Positions 38,801-51,600 of a stretch of 64,000 nt of DNA are shown here, in pieces. The DNA is from Bugula neritina (Eukaryota; Bryozoa; Gymnolaemata; Cheilostomatida; Bugulidae), in NCBI GenBank assembly GCA_964035545.1, contig OZ037765.1:22935004-22999003 (forward strand), written 5' to 3'. Position 1 is the stretch's first letter. Each line of letters begins with the position of its first letter. The notes under the pieces are model-generated. The model saw nothing but the letters and a program-made list of their open reading frames with translations. It did not search any database and was not told the origin of the DNA. The translations under genes were made by a program, and so were the position numbers.

Positions 38801-41800
38801 GCTTGAGATTTGTTATCTCGTTTAATGTTATGCTAAGAAGTGAACTTAAAAGTATTTGCTATAAACTTATATATGGGTTTATGTTTTTCCAACCTTGCAT
38901 ATCAACTAATCTCAATAGAAGTTCAGTAAACCTGTTGTATTGACTTTGTTGAGCTTTAAATTCAGTTTTATTAAGTAACTCTACTTGCTACACAAGTATG
39001 CTCCGCCCACCTGCTCAGAATTCTAAACTCAATTACAACATTAAATTTTTTGCTCATTTATTAGCTTAATAATTACTAAAATTTGTAATTTTAATATACA
39101 AATTAAGTTTTTTTTATCTATATATTATTTATATGTGTATTATTCTACTTTGTTTCTAGCTAGAATCTGTGTTTAAAAGGAAATGCAATGATTGCTCAGG
39201 TTTGTTATTAATTATTTCTTTTACAGATCTTGGTAATCTTCTTGATGGTTTAAAGTTTTGCATTAATCTGGAATATCTTATGTTAGAGGGCAACCCTATT
39301 GTAGCAAAGGACACCAACAAGTATGTAATAACCAATACATCTTTGTGTTTCTACTTTCTGCATTTTTGCCTGTGAGCTTGGAGTATAATGAAGTATAGAT
39401 GGTCATTTAAACTGTTATTGTGTATGCAGGGTTTTTATTTATATTTTGTATTGGTTTTATACATTTTGCTGTAATAATAATTATGAAGAAAAAAGAGTTT
39501 ATTATTAATAGGGTTTCAAGTTTTACATCAGCTCTTTAGCAGTGGGGAGTGAATTCTTACTTACAAAACGATCAAGTCGTCCAAAAAGAAAAGGCTAAAT
39601 AGTTAGATTTCTATTAGTCTCACCAGAAAAACAATATATAACTAAATAGAATGATAATATGTTTCTTATATGACCAAATAAAATCTACTCTAGTTTTAGT
39701 GATTTTTCAATTAAACCACCCAAAGCTTCTTTCATCTGAACTATAAATAAGCCCATCAGTAGAATCTATCATATCTTCAAATACTAAATTGTATTAAATA
39801 TGGTGATGCCTATCACCATATTTTTGAAAAAATTCTGCTCCTACAGTGCTGTGGTGATTCAAGCAGTCATTTTAATTTTGTTCAATTTTAACGTCATTAG
39901 ATACATGTATTGTTGTGGGAATGATGCCCTGTTGTTTTGTTTAATATGTCTATATAATTCAAATTGTTTTTACACAAGTTGATAAAAATTATTATAAATT
40001 ATTTTATTATTGTAATTTATTCACTCACAAGTAGTTCCCATGGCTTCATAAGTTTGATATAATATTGGCTATACATAATAGAAATAAACATTATTTTCAA
40101 TAGATTTTAGTAAGAAATATGGATCATAGGCAATATTTTAAAGTAGATTAGCTTGTTTTAATATCGATTGCACACGAAGAATGCTTCTTCGAATTTGTTT
40201 GGTTAATAAATTAGGCTGACATAATCAAAATTGATTTATAACAAAAAATTGTTTGACAGAAAAGCTTTTTTATATATAACACTAAGTGGAAGTGGCTTTG
40301 ATGCACTTTACATTAGCCTACTAAGTGATATAAATTGTGTTGCAGAGCTCAACTATCATCAACTTTACCACAACTAAAGTATCTGGATGGACAGGGGTTG
40401 TTCTCCCATCATCCAATTGAATTTTCTTCTGAAATATTGAGTATGTGCTCCAAAAGTAGATCTGAGTTCTCTAGTCTTGAGAAAACATATCAGCCAATAA
40501 TTAGGTAGGTGGGGCTAGCCGCTATTGGCTGAAACAGTTGCCTAAAATCTGTACAAAGTTATAACGTAATGTTTTTTTAGTTATATGAAATTGTTTTTCA
40601 CTGATTTAATATTTTATATCTACGCTAGAACACTGCTAATATGTTTGTGTAGTGAACACTTCTTTCTAGCAAGAGTTGATTTACTGCTTTATCATTTAGA
40701 TATTTGAAATGTGAATCAAATAATATATAATTGAGCTAAAACTTATTAGAAGTCTTTAACAAAATTCATGATTGACTCGTTGATAAAAGGAAGGAAAAAC
40801 ATTTACTGCACTATTAGTTTCACATGATTAAATATCCACTAGAGTTATACTGATTTTATGCAGGTTACTGGGTTTAATTTACTATCATCAGCATCGTGTA
40901 TCTTTTATAAATTGATGAAAAATATTTTTAATGAATATCTAATACTTGTACTTGATTCTAATTTAAATGGGAATTTTTTTCTTATAGTTGTTTTTGCCAA
41001 ATCTAAATGTTTCTTTATCGATACTTTGAATTCCATACGATGTTGGATATCTGTTTCGTATTTAGCAACCACCTCTCTCAGTTCCCAATGAGTAACGAAG
41101 AGCTGCTGAAAAGAGTGAATCAACTTCAACTGTATTATCATTCGGCATTTACATTAGCTGAGAACTTAAGATATGCCCATGAATACGGCTCAATGACCTT
41201 TGAACCATTTCAAAAGCCTAAATCTGCTGCAACTTCTAAAGAATTGTTTGAAGCTAAAGTTGCTGACGCTACAAAAATGTCTCACAAAGATGAAGCAAGG
41301 CAGCTGTCGGAGAAAGACATTTTCGAGCAGAAGTGGGTTTTTGCATTAAAAAAAATCTTGTCAAGCTATTGTCATATATACACGCTGTGTTTGAAGCATC
41401 TTACAATGAAACTGTTTTAAGTATATAAAATAATATCACATAATTATTTGGTATTTTTGTAGTCAATGTCAACCACCCTACTATTGAATGTTAGCCGAAT
41501 TATGTATAATAACTTTACCATTACCAAGTGTTTTAGTCACTTGTGGCACAGCGTGAAACATTTTCTTGGTCTACTTTTATATAGTGTGTCATTTTTTAGA
41601 CTGCGAGCCACATTAGAGTCAACAGAACTCAAAGTTAGCACAGAAAATATGAAAATGATGAAAAGTATTCCGTCACCGAGACCCCATTCAAGAATGCATC
41701 AAAACTTTGCAGATAACAAAGTAAAAAGTTCCTTGGAAGATTCAGCAGTAATTAATGATGGCAGAAAAGCTGCTGGTACAACAAAAAGTCAATCATTTTT

Positions 41801-44800
41801 GCATCGTTCTAATGCTTTCAGCAATTCATATAGTAATGTGCCAGAGGCTAAGAGTAACGGTCCTCCTGAGGATGTATTGCCAGGCAAACCTGCTGACACT
41901 TTCAGCTCAAATGCCATTGTCAGCCATGTTGGCGGCCATGTTGGGAGCCATGTTGGCGGCCATGTTGGTAGCCATGTTGGCGGCCATGTTGGTAACGGAG
42001 AAATAAATGGTTCAATTTTTCAACTTGATGCTGCAGCCACAAAAATTCAGGTACACTGATTTTCTTAAAATGCTTTTTGTATGAGTTTTGATGTTTTTAC
42101 GGTTCATTTATTTGAACCATTTCTGCTAAGCTAATGGCAAAACTACGAGTAGCATTATTTTATTAAATATAGCAACTCCGTCATAGCTAAAGCTTCTAGT
42201 AATGTCATTTTCAATCAATAAAATTTTGCTCAACAGTTGCTGATATTACTGAATAAGCTGTAGTTATAATGTGTTTTTGTAGTTTTTTATGAAACTTAAT
42301 TGATTTGGTTGAAACGTTAGTGTATTCTGCATTCTACACAGACTTGTATTGACTATATTTGAGCCCCTCCTAAAAGTAGCAGCAAAACCATTTTTGCAGC
42401 CTATTCCATAGTTTAGAATGAAATCGCGGAATTTTGTACGTTGTTAGGCGCTGTGGCGAGGGCACTCACTTAGACAAAGACTGATGAAGGCCGTAGAGTT
42501 TGCCAACAGGCCAAGCAGCGCAGACAGTGATGATGAAATGCCAGAAATAGATCTCTCAACTTTTGACTTTGATGTTGATGAAAATGAGTGGCGTCCCCCG
42601 GACACACCCACTTTACCTCAGAAGTAAAATTTAGCAAATTTGTCAAACAGTGTTTTAGCTTATTTTATGTTTTTGACATATATACATATACACTGCTCAG
42701 CTGTTCGTACTGTCATAGGGTTTTGATAACCCAATGTATTTTGTTTACTTGTAGTTTAAATTGTGAAAGATATATGTCCTTGTTATATATGTACATTATT
42801 TTTAGCAACATTTAATTGTTTGGTAAAGTTGTAAGAGACCTTTTAAATGATGTCTTATTTTAGACACGCTGTGTTGCCCTCCAAACCATACAATTCTGAT
42901 AGAGTTGACAATACTTCTAATCAACTCTTTGATACACAACACAGACTGGCTTGGAGAGAGAGTCCCAGCTCAATGATGGAATCTTCTAGAAATGCTGTTC
43001 CCTGTTTATCCAGCATGAGTGGAGAAATTAGTCATCGCTCTAAAAAAGAGGAATTGATTGCAGAAGACTGGTGAGTTAAAAATTTACGCCAGTACAATTT
43101 TATTCTTGTACATGTATTTATGTGGAATTCAACAGTTTATTTTGTAAGAACAAGAAAATTACTTTTTTACAGATAATTAAGCCATTTTGTTAGAATGGTT
43201 ATCGAAAAATTGTCAAAATGTTTTTATGATTTTTATTTTTAAGTGCTATCAAGTTTTATTCTCTTGACATGTACATATGTATAGTGCTGAGTTACTTTAC
43301 TATTCTCCAGTGGCAAATGTGACTTCACCTTAGTGTGATTCTATAATGCTATTACTTCTCCCGTTATTTTTGAAGATTCTGTATCAGTATAATTTCAGTT
43401 GTTGGTATTGGCGTTTTGGGAATTGATAAAGTGACAATCGCATGAATTGAAGAATAATGAAAGAATTTTAGTTTGTGTGATGCTATGTATTCCAATTATT
43501 TTATGATTGGCTTAGTATTGCATCTTCAATTAAACCATTCAAGTATTTACCAAAATATACTGATAATGATATGTAGGGGCTTCAAAGATTCTCACACTGC
43601 TGAGTTGATGATGAAACGCGCCAAGAAACTCAAATACAATGCTCAGAGAAAGAAGAAACTGAATCAGTTAGGTGTGTGGCTCACCGGCTCTTATTCTTAT
43701 CAAGTTATTTGTATCATTAGCTCATACAGCATTATTCAATAGAATATGAGCAAATGAGAAATAATATTTCATTACAATAATATTATATTTTATTATTTAT
43801 GTATTTGTTTTGTATTCATCAATTTTTAGATGCGGTTAGCAGGTATGAATTTCAACAGAAGGTTTCACACAATGCTGAGCCTCCAAAAGTACTTGCTCCT
43901 GTACGGAAAGCTGCTCCTAGAGTAGAATACTTTAAAGGTAAACTTACTAAATTTTACTAAAGTTTAATGTAGAATAACAGCTATATTAATATAGCTACTT
44001 GAGACATCCCAGGAGTATACAATCAGGTTACATATTACTTGAAATAGTCATCTAGTGTTATGCATATCTGAAGAAGTAATGTGAAAGCAACTCCCATTTT
44101 TAATTTATTACCTATGGCAACATGTTATTCAATTACTAGCATTGGAAGAAGAGGCTCGAAAGAAAAAGTCCACTGATGCTGTTGAAAAGGAGGTTGCTGC
44201 TGAGAGGACGTACGAATGGATTCACACACAGGTTGGCAGCACAGAGATAGAGAACTCAGACAGACAAGAAAGTGGTGGACACCAGTTACCATATATGGAC
44301 AAAAGGTTGCTGGATGGTGGCCGAACACAGCTGGTGGTAAGTGCAAGCTTTTTACCACACTTGACCATATTTGAAGCATCTGCAACAATAACTTATTTCA
44401 AGTAATAGTTTTGAGGTATACCTTTGAGAGGCATGTATACATGTACAAAGTTGTACATTAATTTATGCTCTGAGTATTAAAAAAAACTTTTAATAGAGAT
44501 GTTATTCATAGCGAATAATCAAATTTGATTTTGCGTTTTAGGGAAGTCCCCTAGAAATAATGTCTGTAGACAGCTATGGTGGAGCTTCTTCTGCAGGCAG
44601 TCATAGGAAAGTGAGTCAGCAGTCCTCTCAGTTCAGCAACCCATCAGCACATAATAGTAAGTTAGTTAAATCACATTACACTTACCATGTCTACTATAAT
44701 AATGCAGTAGATATTATAAGTAGTACCCGTACACTACAGTGAATGGCATGTACAATTATTTAATTATTGCATTTTAATATAATTTTTGTGGGATTCTAGG

Positions 44801-44933
44801 TTACCACAGTAAGAATCATGCTACTAATGCTCAAGGTTCATCACGCGGCATGCAGGATTCTTTCAACTCTAAACACACCAAATCTGATAATTTCAATGCC
44901 TGGGGTACTGGTAAAAAGCGAACTAAGAAATGA
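29886..44933 (+). CDS. LRRIQ1: Leucine-rich repeat and IQ domain protein 1 (LRRIQ1) homologue, 25 exons, 1661 aa
   Basis: Exons: 29886-30123, 30383-30474, 30645-30717, 31036-31283, 31545-31736, 31938-32077, 32286-32409, 32522-33330, 33497-33727, 33834-33972, 34641-34793, 36153-36300, 36730-36923, 37698-37899, 39227-39320, 40346-40504, 41066-41332, 41600-42050, 42448-42623, 42864-43070, 43577-43671, 43830-43937, 44140-44336, 44542-44656, 44800-44933 (TGA). They total 4986 nt with every phase joining, and the length is close to human LRRIQ1 (about 1720 aa). Domains: acidic N-terminus; IQ motif split by an intron ([13 protein letters not shown], ~319-331); long Lys/Glu/Ala coiled coil (~370-510) with a tandem KAEAEAKL repeat; leucine-rich repeats ~763-1075; second IQ motif, also intron-split ([14 protein letters not shown], ~1316); and the family-typical [14 protein letters not shown] block (~1444). 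IQ motifs bind calmodulin. LRRIQ1 is linked to cilia in other animals, but its exact role is poorly defined. ATG 29886 fits the family's acidic start. The exon 5 acceptor could instead be 31554. Only an ATTAAA (about 45282) was seen as a poly(A) candidate. Confidence 0.92.
32750..32921 (+). repeat. Coding 24-bp tandem repeat (KAEAEAKL), about 7 copies
   Basis: Inside LRRIQ1 exon 8 the unit AAAGCAGAAGCAGAGGCTAA + CTT repeats every 24 bases, encoding KAEAEAKL with variants (KV, NL, EVEANL). It extends a charged alpha-helix or coiled coil. The near-identical codons point to recent slippage or unequal exchange. The repeat leaves the opposite strand open in two frames, producing spurious long ORFs. 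Confidence 0.9.
35304..35611. mobile_element. MITE-like element, 308 bp, about 54-base terminal inverted repeats
   Basis: Within LRRIQ1 intron 11 the left end GCCTAGGGCCACACGGTGCG... is matched at the right end by its reverse complement over about 54 bases with one mismatch. The core palindrome TTTTCGCATGCGAAAA lies inside both ends. No coding sequence occurs between the arms, so it is a non-autonomous DNA element. CCTAGG flanks the GCCACACGG ends on both sides, either as a 6-bp palindromic target duplication or as the outermost part of the repeat. Superfamily is not assignable by eye; hAT-like and PIF/Harbinger-like are both possible. The arms are much less AT-rich than the surrounding intron. 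Confidence 0.85.
36378..36515. mobile_element. Degraded short inverted-repeat element (tentative)
   Basis: In LRRIQ1 intron 12, CCCATTGCTTTGAATGGATC at the left corresponds to the reverse complement of GATT-side sequence AATCCATTCGCAGAAGCAATGG at the right, allowing a 2-3 base gap. The inner 100 bases are less AT-rich than the intron. This resembles an old fold-back or MITE remnant, but the arms are short and imperfect and no target duplication is evident. Confidence 0.35.
41932..41993 (+). repeat. Coding minisatellite (SHVGGHVG), 24-bp unit
   Basis: In LRRIQ1 exon 18, AGCCATGTTGGCGGCCATGT + TGG-type units encode alternating SHVG and GHVG tetrapeptides (12-bp half units, about five). The tract lies in a presumably disordered linker between the leucine-rich repeats and the second IQ motif. 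Another frame is also open (Met/Leu/Ala-rich) because the unit has no stops. Confidence 0.9.
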
Positions 44934-45622
44934 GCCGTCCTTAAATATATTATTTATCTATTAGTATTTTAATTCACTTAAAATTCCATTCTTATATTAT
45001 TATGTGAACAGTTTGCTTTTGTATTTATTTGATATATTTATAAATACTAAATTATTTAAACTTATAAGAAATGATATATATAGTGCACAGTTTTATAATT
45101 GAGCAATAGCGAAATAATACATTTTATAACAATGTTAAATACACCTAATCATGTGTTTGAAAAACATTACACAACACATATTATGAAAATTTGTTCTAAG
45201 AAAAAACCGAAATTCTAAAAAAAGTAATATTAAGAAGTACTATAAAAAAGTTTATAAAAATTCAATACAAAGACAAAAAGAATTAAATAGACAAAAATAT
45301 GCTTATAGCTAAATCAGAAAGAAATGCAAAAGATAGAGATTAGCCTTATTTTATTTTCTAAGGGCTTTTTGATGGCCAGTTTGCAACACTTAGTGCTGCA
45401 CAAATTAATGGACTTTGATGATTCTAAAATCAACGTTACTTGTATTACCTTGTTTGTCAAATGCTGTTAGCGCTGCACTACTTAGATTTTGATTGAGGTG
45501 ACGTTGATAAAATTGCATTTATCGATAGAAAAAACAAACTGAGAAACTGTATAGCAATAGTTGGAAGCTTCAATTGTTGGTCCATGAAATATCAATTATC
45601 TCTACTATTTCATGATTGGGAG
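44934..45622. other. 3' UTRs and space between convergent LRRIQ1 and TRPV-like genes
   Basis: A 689-base gap separates the stop codons of LRRIQ1 (+) and the channel gene (-). No coding sequence was seen. The gap is short enough that the two 3' UTRs may overlap and form antisense RNA pairs. Confidence 0.6.
45350..45355 (-). terminator. Candidate poly(A) signal AATAAA of the TRPV-like gene
   Basis: The plus strand reads TTTATT, so the minus strand has AATAAA about 270 bases past the channel's stop codon, a normal 3' UTR distance. Confidence 0.45.
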
Positions 45623-48600
45623 TTAATCGTCATTAGTTTTTGCTTCTTTAGCTTCTAAAAGAGCCAAAAGCTTTGATTCTTTGATCCGTGATTCTTCAAC
45701 CAATTTTTCAACTTTTAGAGCAAGATCATAAATGACTGTTTCTGTTGAGCAATGCTTTTCAACGACATTTCTCTTGGGTATGCGTATAAACCATCGCTGA
45801 GCATTTTCATCCAAATATAAATGCTGTGGCCGGTAATAAGATTTCCCCAAACCTTCCTCAAACTCCAATGGCAGTCGAAGAGAGCCAACAGTCCACATAA
45901 TTTCTGATGCTTTTCGAACATCAGCGTAAGAATCACTCATCATGGCTATGAGTAAATTAAGCAGGACAATTGTGCAGAGGATTATGTATGTGGCATAAAC
46001 TATCTCAACCATAGCCTCAGATTTATTAAATTTTTCAAACTCGGACCCATCAGTTTCAAAATCCGACATGCCAACCATCCAATTAAACACAAAAAATATT
46101 GACTCGCTTCCAGTTAATCTCAGAGATGGAATGGTTTGAACCAGGGCGCTGTATGCAAATGAAAATGCCAAAAGTATAAACAAATAAATTAAGCCAAAGC
46201 GCAACATGTCCCTGAACAAAATATGTTTGAGAATAATTGAAAAATGGTGAACTTGTTTGAAACCACGTGTGAAGTTGATAGCAAAAACCCAGCCAAAAAT
46301 GTAACTTATTGCTAGTATATAATCCTGACTGGCCACGCAGTATCGATTCATAACATAAAATGTTATAGCAAATGTTGAATAGATAAAACCACAAAACTGC
46401 AAAATTATTGTTCCTAGCAGATATTCGCTCTGGTTTCTTGCATTCTGAAAGGCATGTGCAATCCCATTTCGTTTACAACTGAAAATCGTCTTAACAGCTA
46501 GAACTCCATCATACACTATAAGACATATTGGCCAAATCAGACACAGGGCAAGAGCTACCTCCAAGTTCCATGTCCGGACGTATAGTTCTGTTGCAGGTGT
46601 AGTGGTGTTCTGCTCTGCAAAACTTCCCACACATTTGAGGGACTCGATTCCGAAGTACGAATAGAGTGCCATAATCAAAATGTGTAAGAAGAATGCAGCA
46701 GCAAATAGCTTTTGATAAGCATTCCAATACGAATCAACTATGTTCTTGAAAGGAGAAGCATTGAGTATAGCCGCTACATCACCGTAGGCTTCGACCTTCA
46801 CAAGCAGCTCAGCAACACTCGCAGAATTAGCTACAGACTCAACATTATTTCCTTCACAATCTTTACTATCACTTGAAGGGGAGACGGCAGACAGTTTCTT
46901 TATATTATCTTTGTCTCTGGCACTCTCATGGGTGGAAGTGAATGGTAACAGATCTGACACATCATATAGAATGCTGTCATCTTGATGACTAGCAAACTTG
47001 AACACGTCTGTTATGTTTAGTATGTATATAAGCATGTCTACAAAGAAAACAGAAATACCCTTGTACAGATTTATACATACATTATACGTTTCAAAAACAG
47101 AAAACATAATTCATTTATTTATCTATTTGTACACTAATATCAAAAAGTAAACTAAAAATAACAGTCCATGCAAAACTACTGTTGAAAATATTAAGTGAAA
47201 ATTTACAAAGTTTTAAGCAATTATTCAATCACCACACTCGACTCTAGTCAAATGTAATTACATTATTATAACCACACTAGTAGCAATTTTAATATAACAC
47301 AACATGTGGATATATTCAACTAAATAAAATCAAGCCAACCTGTGGCAGCAAGTTTGGCAGCATACTGAGTGACATTGTATCCCTCTGGCTGATGCACATT
47401 AGTGAGAAGATGAAGTAGTGCTTCCTTTCTGTAAACTTTATAGTCATCTGCCTGTTCACTTGGAAGACTCTTTTTGGTAATTCTGCACCACCAATGGATG
47501 CAGTTGTTGCATATTGCTTCAAAAACCTAAAAATATATGTTGTGTAGACCATGCAGAGCTTATTTCTAACATGAATACAAAGATCTGTGTGAGACAATTC
47601 CCAATAAACATAGCCTAATTAATAATATGGCGTGCTGTTGGAGTAGGTCCAATTGGGGTAATCTATGAGAGTGGGACATTAATGCATTGATATAAAAAAA
47701 TGAAAATATTTTATTTAAAAAATATTAATAAAACTAAGGAAATAAAGACGTTTTATCAATTAGTTTGTTAACCATCACCAATTGATTAGATTGACCATTT
47801 TATGAAAGCACCAAACTATTGAGACCAATTTAGTAATTATGTAATATATGAGGTGGATATATAGCATTACTTTTCCCAGTCGAGGACCCAGGTTGATGAG
47901 TTGTTGTCAGCCACCAATTTACAGTGGACAGCAGCACATCAACAACGCCTGCAGTAATTATCTAAACTATTATAATTTATTTAAAAACTAACAAAAATCA
48001 AGTTGCATACCTTCATGTAATGCAGCTCATTCTCTCTATTCTGTGAGATTAGAAATGCTATTTCATGCAGAACAGAACGTCCGGATGAGTTAGGTTGCAC
48101 TAAATTGGCACCTTGTTTAATCAACATTGCTGCCATGCTAGGGTGACCGTGTCTTGCTGCCAAATGTAGGGGTGTTTCACCTGATCCATCATGGAGGTTC
48201 AGGTCAATTGACCGGCCAACAACAGAAAAGGTTTTTATCAGTTTTGCCATCGTCTCATAGTCCCCATTTCCTATGGCTGCAACATACACACATATAACAT
48301 AGTAGTGTATTTATGAATAAGATGTTTTTATTGAATTAGCAAAATGTTTTCAGCATTATGTTAAATTGTAAATGATAAATTTTAAAAAGTAATTTGCATA
48401 ATTTTACAAGAGTATAATTTATCCCAAATTTAGAGTTACTGAATTAGCAAACTAATGAGAAGACAATTCTTATATTTTTTACTGAGCGAGCTCTCCAACG
48501 GCACAACACTCTACAATGATTATAGAACAATTAGAGTGCGTAAAGATGTTATGGTCACAGAAGTACCTATGTGTAAAGGAGATGCCCCATTCGCATCCAG

Positions 48601-51600
48601 TACATTGGGAGACAAGTGGTGTAACTCATCAATAATGGCAGAGTTTCCAGCCAACACCGCTGCGTGGAGAGCAGATCTCTGGTGAATATCCTGTCCAAAT
48701 ATTGGATATTTTCATTAGAGGCAGAGTGATTTGTGTAGCTGCAGCCTTCACAGCATTATGTTGCTATCAAGTGCCTTTATATTGTTCATACATACTTTTT
48801 TCCACACAGCTCAACTGAAGTAGTTTTTATCAATAAAGTAATGATGAAACAAAGTGGTAAAAAGCCATTTCTGCATTTAAGGCAGAAATCAGTTTAAAAT
48901 GCCAGAGAGCTATTTAGCCATATCTATAAAAATCAAAAGGAAACTTACAAACTAATTATTTCACAATTTCTTACTTCATTGACATTTACGTTTTGTGTCA
49001 GTTTTAAAAATAATCATTGCAGCCTTAGAAAAATTTAACATTTTAAGAAAACTTCTTCAATTTTTTGTTCATATTTTATTTAAAAATATTTTCACAAAAT
49101 AAAATCGTTAAATATAAGTCTTACAGCCATACCTTGACGTGTACGACTGTCCAATCATGGTGTAGAATCATCTGAGTGATAAGGACTTTAGTGTGTTTAA
49201 CTAGAACACCCATAGTGCGGGTGGCTAGGTGGAGTGCCGTCTGATTGTGTGTGTTGGTTTGACTGAGATCACTGAGCGGAAGCAGTAGGGCTATGGCTTC
49301 ATTGCATGCATATTCACATGCTATGTGCAGCGCAGTGTAACCTCGAATATCCTGTGTGTGTATAAACGTATATGCCAAGAAATATATTCACTGTTTACTA
49401 TTTACTATTTAAGAAAGTTGTGAAACTTTATTGCATGTAAATACAATTTATTACAAATGAATATCATTTTAGTTTAAATGTTTCAACACAACAGACATAG
49501 TAAAAGAAATCATATACACAACAGGGAAGATGAAGTTCTATTCGAAAAAAAAACTTCTGTAAGAAAAAATTTGTGTACATAGCTGCAAAAAATCAGCATG
49601 ACAATATTGTCATTAATGCCTTTACATATATAAAGAGGTACCTGAGTTCGACATAGAAACTCGGTGCTAAATTTGCTGAGGGTTTCTATCTGGTTATGTT
49701 TGGCAGCGACATGAATGAATGTGCTCTGGTCACTATCGACAGCAAACGTATCAAGGTTCATGTCTATTAAAAACTGTATAATATCATTGTCACCTGCAAA
49801 TAAAATCACAACTTATATAAGTAAATACCACATTAACATTGATTAATAGGCTACAAAAAAGTAACTGTTTAAAAAATATTCAATGGCTTGCCTTAGATAC
49901 TCCATTGTAAGTTGTAAAAAAATGTATAAAAATACAAAAAGATAAATTAATCTAAATTAAAATCCAAATGAGATATAATTACGAAAACTACTAGTAAGCA
50001 TAAAAGGCAAATTAGTTTATAAGACTATAAGTGATTTTTCTGTTTAGCATACTAAATAATCAATTCCATTATAGCCTTACAACAGTTGCTAATCAATACA
50101 CCATCAATAACATGCAGTGTAGAGTGAGCTCTTAGTTAGCCTACCAGCCTTCTCTTACCATGGTTGGCCTGATGAATGAGAATTCAATCTACTCTGCTCA
50201 AGCTAGTCTTTTAAGAGTCTAATGCCAAATAAAGTTTGGTTTTCCACAATTTTGATTTAATTACTAACTTTAAAATTATTATGACCAGTTTTTTTAATAA
50301 CTTCACTTATAGCTCAACAAGACAAAGTTCATACCAATGGAGGCAGCTGCATGTAAAGGAGTGATTCCAGGAGGAAGTATTAACTTTTGTGGACTCGCTG
50401 TGCGAGGTCTATGAGACAAGTGCGAGACTATGGTGGTAGTTATTTGCTCTTGTCTATTTGTGTCAAGATTGTTGTTAGCCGCCAGTTCATCAGGTGAAGT
50501 TACATGATCTACCAGAGTCTAAAATATATTCCTCAGAACCTTAATATTAATTAATATTATTCGATGGTATATGAGGGTTTCTTCTAAGAACAATTTAATA
50601 AAATATGCATTTATCTCCATAATTCATAATAAGATAAACTAATTAATTAATGAATTAATTAGAATGTGCTTATTCAGAGACACTAAATTCATTTCAATGT
50701 TGTTACATGTTTCAGATATTTACATTATTATCCATCAATTTGCAATGAAGAAAATTTTACTATTCAAAATTTGAATTGGTGGGTAGATAAAACCAACATA
50801 CACTTATAAATACTAATAATACAATTTGTTCTGTTACTATACCATCAATAACTTGGCATTTTTCTGTTCTAGAGCAAAATCCCAGACTGTCTTTCCATCG
50901 TGATTTCTGTGGTTAAAACTACTTCCAACCTTAGCAAGAAACACAACCACAAAGTGTTGGCCATGAGACGCAGCCAATAAGAGAGCATCATTACCTTTGT
51001 CATCAACAGCGTCTATCGCAGCACCTGAACATGACACCATGCAAAATACAACTAGAACTATCATGTGCTTGTGACAAAAATATGATTAATATGATACTAT
51101 ATAGCCACTAAATACCAAGCAGTTTAAATTAACATATACTCATAAAAAGTTGTAATAACTTAAAAGAATAAAGTCTGTAACAGAATTTTACAAATAATAG
51201 CTGTTTACCAAAATTAATTTCAAGTAAATAAAATGAAAAAAAAATATAATAAAATATTTTTTTTATTTTATAAAAGGTCTGTCCAAATTTAACATATATA
51301 TTTATGAGAAATATTATGTTCACACTGCAGGCACAGTTCCGTAGAAGCCATCTTGCCTTACCTGCATCTAGCAATAGTACTGCTATGTCCAAGTGACCTT
51401 CCACAGCTGCAAAGTGTAGGGCAGTGTGCCCACTCTTCATTGTGGTGTTGACATCCGCATTGTGCTCTATCAGCAGCTTCACTATGTCAGTGAACCCCAT
51501 GGCAGAGGCAGCTATTATGGGACACACTAACCCAAGACGCCTTTTGATATTCACATTAATATCTTTACTTTCAGCCAACAGAACCTACAAGAGAGCGTTT

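Noticed and set aside
41755-42006. Met/Leu/Ala-rich frame in LRRIQ1 exon 18
   Set aside because: Alternative frame of the stop-free HVG minisatellite. The real frame joins both flanking exons in phase and leads into the IQ motif.
44125-44388. Minus-strand 87-codon frame
   Set aside because: Antisense of LRRIQ1 exon 23, which is fixed by phase on both sides.
45715-46727. Extra frames over the large TRPV-like last exon
   Set aside because: Shadow frames within a 1415-base exon whose main frame contains the membrane segments and pore.
47316-47597. Alternative frame over the WW-linker exon
   Set aside because: It would leave the exon in phase 0, but the next exon needs phase 1 and would hit a stop otherwise. 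The chosen frame also gives the TRPV-like NVTQYAAKLAATDM stretch.
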